From Micavibrio_C sp965231165 (GTDB taxonomy: Bacteria > Pseudomonadota > Alphaproteobacteria > Micavibrionales > Micavibrionaceae): a stretch of DNA of 64,000 nucleotides. The translations under genes were made by a program, and so were the position numbers. The notes beneath the pieces are model-generated. The model ran no database searches, had not been told where the DNA came from, and saw only the letters and a list, made by a program, of their open reading frames with translations. The stretch lies in NCBI GenBank assembly GCA_965231165.1, contig OZ246421.1, forward strand, positions 1,178,001 to 1,242,000, in the 5' to 3' direction. Positions within the stretch are counted from its first letter, which is position 1; each line of letters opens with the position of its first letter. Of this stretch, positions 63,176-64,000 are shown one piece after another.

Positions 63176-64000
63176 ATGAGTCTTTTCGGATCACTTTTCA
63201 CAGGCGTATCAGGTCTGGGCGCACAATCGCAATCCACCGCGATGATCGCGAACAACATCGCCAACGTCAACACGATCGGCTTCAAGCGTTCGGAAGCAGC
63301 GTTCTTCAGCCTCGTGACATCAGAAGGCCGTTCCTCCCGTTATTCACCGGGTACGGTCGCTGTGAGCCGCATACAGCGCGTCAACCAGCAAGGCCCGATC
63401 CAGCAAACCGGATCGACAACAGACGCTGCCATTTCCGGCAACGGCATGTTCCCGGTCAAACGCGATGCGATTGACGGTCAGGAATTCCTCTATACCCGCA
63501 GCGGTTCCTTCAGCGAAGACGCCAACGGTCAACTGCGCAATACGGCTGGTTTCGCGCTGTACGGATGGCCCATTGACTCCAATGGTGACATTCCCTCCGC
63601 TTCAGGCGACTTAAGCTCGCTGCAGCCCGTCAACGTCGCCTTCCTCGGCGGCCTGACACGCCCGACATCCAGCGGTGAAATCTCCCTGAACCTGAACGCG
63701 AGCGAGGTAGACACCACACTGGGTAACCTTGCCACGTCCCCCGCTGATTTCTCCCGCGGCATGACCGTCTATGACAGCCTGGGTTCGGCGCAAATCCTGA
63801 CCTTCGAATACACCAAAACCTATGGCCCGCAGGGTACTTCCGCAGGCAGCATCGGTGATCTGGCTGCCACGGACAATCTAGTTACCGATCTGGGCCTGAC
63901 CGATGGCCACCAGTTCAGCATTGCCTTCGATGGCGGCGCCGCTGCCGTAATGGAAGTGTGGGATGGTGTTGGCGTAGCGCCCGCTGGCGCTGTCCAGACC
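63176..64000 (+). CDS. flgE: Flagellar hook protein FlgE (3' end off the window)
   Basis: 275 visible residues from the ATG, with AGGAGG 7 nt upstream. N-terminal SLFGSLFTGVSGLGAQSQSTAMIANNIANVNTIGFKRS (in part) is the hook-protein motif; YTRSGSFSEDANGQLRN and DFSRGMTVYDSLGSAQILTFEYTK follow in parts. The frame is open to the right edge. It forms the hook and follows flgD after 50 bp. Confidence 0.95.
   Translation, partial: MSLFGSLFTGVSGLGAQSQSTAMIANNIANVNTIGFKRSEAAFFSLVTSEGRSSRYSPGTVAVSRIQRVNQQGPIQQTGSTTDAAISGNGMFPVKRDAIDGQEFLYTRSGSFSEDANGQLRNTAGFALYGWPIDSNGDIPSASGDLSSLQPVNVAFLGGLTRPTSSGEISLNLNASEVDTTLGNLATSPADFSRGMTVYDSLGSAQILTFEYTKTYGPQGTSAGSIGDLAATDNLVTDLGLTDGHQFSIAFDGGAAAVMEVWDGVGVAPAGAVQT

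Noticed and set aside
1..64000. CRISPR array, tRNA, rRNA, prophage or insertion sequence
   Set aside because: No repeat-spacer pattern, cloverleaf, rRNA core or transposase motifs were recognised on either strand by eye; a tRNAscan/ISfinder run would be decisive.

Overview
The window looks like a chromosomal segment of a flagellated alphaproteobacterium with moderate GC content. The evidence is the combination of CckA, TrcR (DUF1013), FliX, a PflI-like protein, a MotE-like protein, a single-cysteine DksA, a petABC bc1 operon and a DUF1192/quinone-oxidoreductase pair, all typical of that class. No rRNA, tRNA, CRISPR array, prophage or insertion sequence was seen. A Rhodospirillales- or Micavibrio-like lineage is possible but cannot be fixed from this sequence alone.

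Region 1-32.5 kb is mixed housekeeping. It starts with a truncated comF, divergent from a methyltransferase/NUDIX-like fusion and a second methyltransferase. GMP reductase, DUF1192/quinone oxidoreductase, an AT-rich orphan gene, trcR, a YdcH protein, an ALDH7-type aldehyde dehydrogenase and a Na/Pi cotransporter follow. Next are the cytochrome bc1 operon (with an enlarged cytochrome b), hemF, a coupled orphan gene/nucleoside hydrolase pair, cca with DUF1285, and a MoxR-DUF58-BatA/DUF4159 membrane operon. The stretch closes with an orphan LuxR-type response regulator and the divergent slt/dapA pair.

Region 32.5-38.6 kb carries smpB and recA convergent on one bidirectional terminator. A small kinase-like gene, an M15-type peptidase and the cell-cycle hybrid kinase cckA follow.

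Region 38.7-64 kb is a large flagellar locus. A minus-strand operon flgB-flgC-fliE-fliQ-fliR-flhB ends in a translationally coupled GT-C-like membrane gene. A plus-strand set holds an FlhB-C-like gene, a small acidic gene, fliO and fliP. A second minus-strand operon holds fliL-fliM-pflI-motE-like, two MotB-like genes and a TPR giant. Plus-strand flgF-flgG-flgA-flgH and flgI-flgJ-(flgN-like)-fliK-flgD-flgE encode rod, rings, hook and hook assembly. Three near-consensus sigma-54 (-24/-12) promoters precede flgB, flgF and flgI. With fliX beside flgI, this points to a Caulobacter-like hierarchy (FliX/FlbD with sigma-54). cckA and a perfect TTAA-N7-TTAA site suggest a CtrA layer.

The less ordinary items are a candidate structured small RNA at about 8.88-8.95 kb, an approximately 80-residue insertion in cytochrome b, a MotB paralogue without the proton-binding aspartate, a non-cleavable FlhB-C paralogue whose start overlaps the opposing sigma-54 promoter, and several orphan genes.
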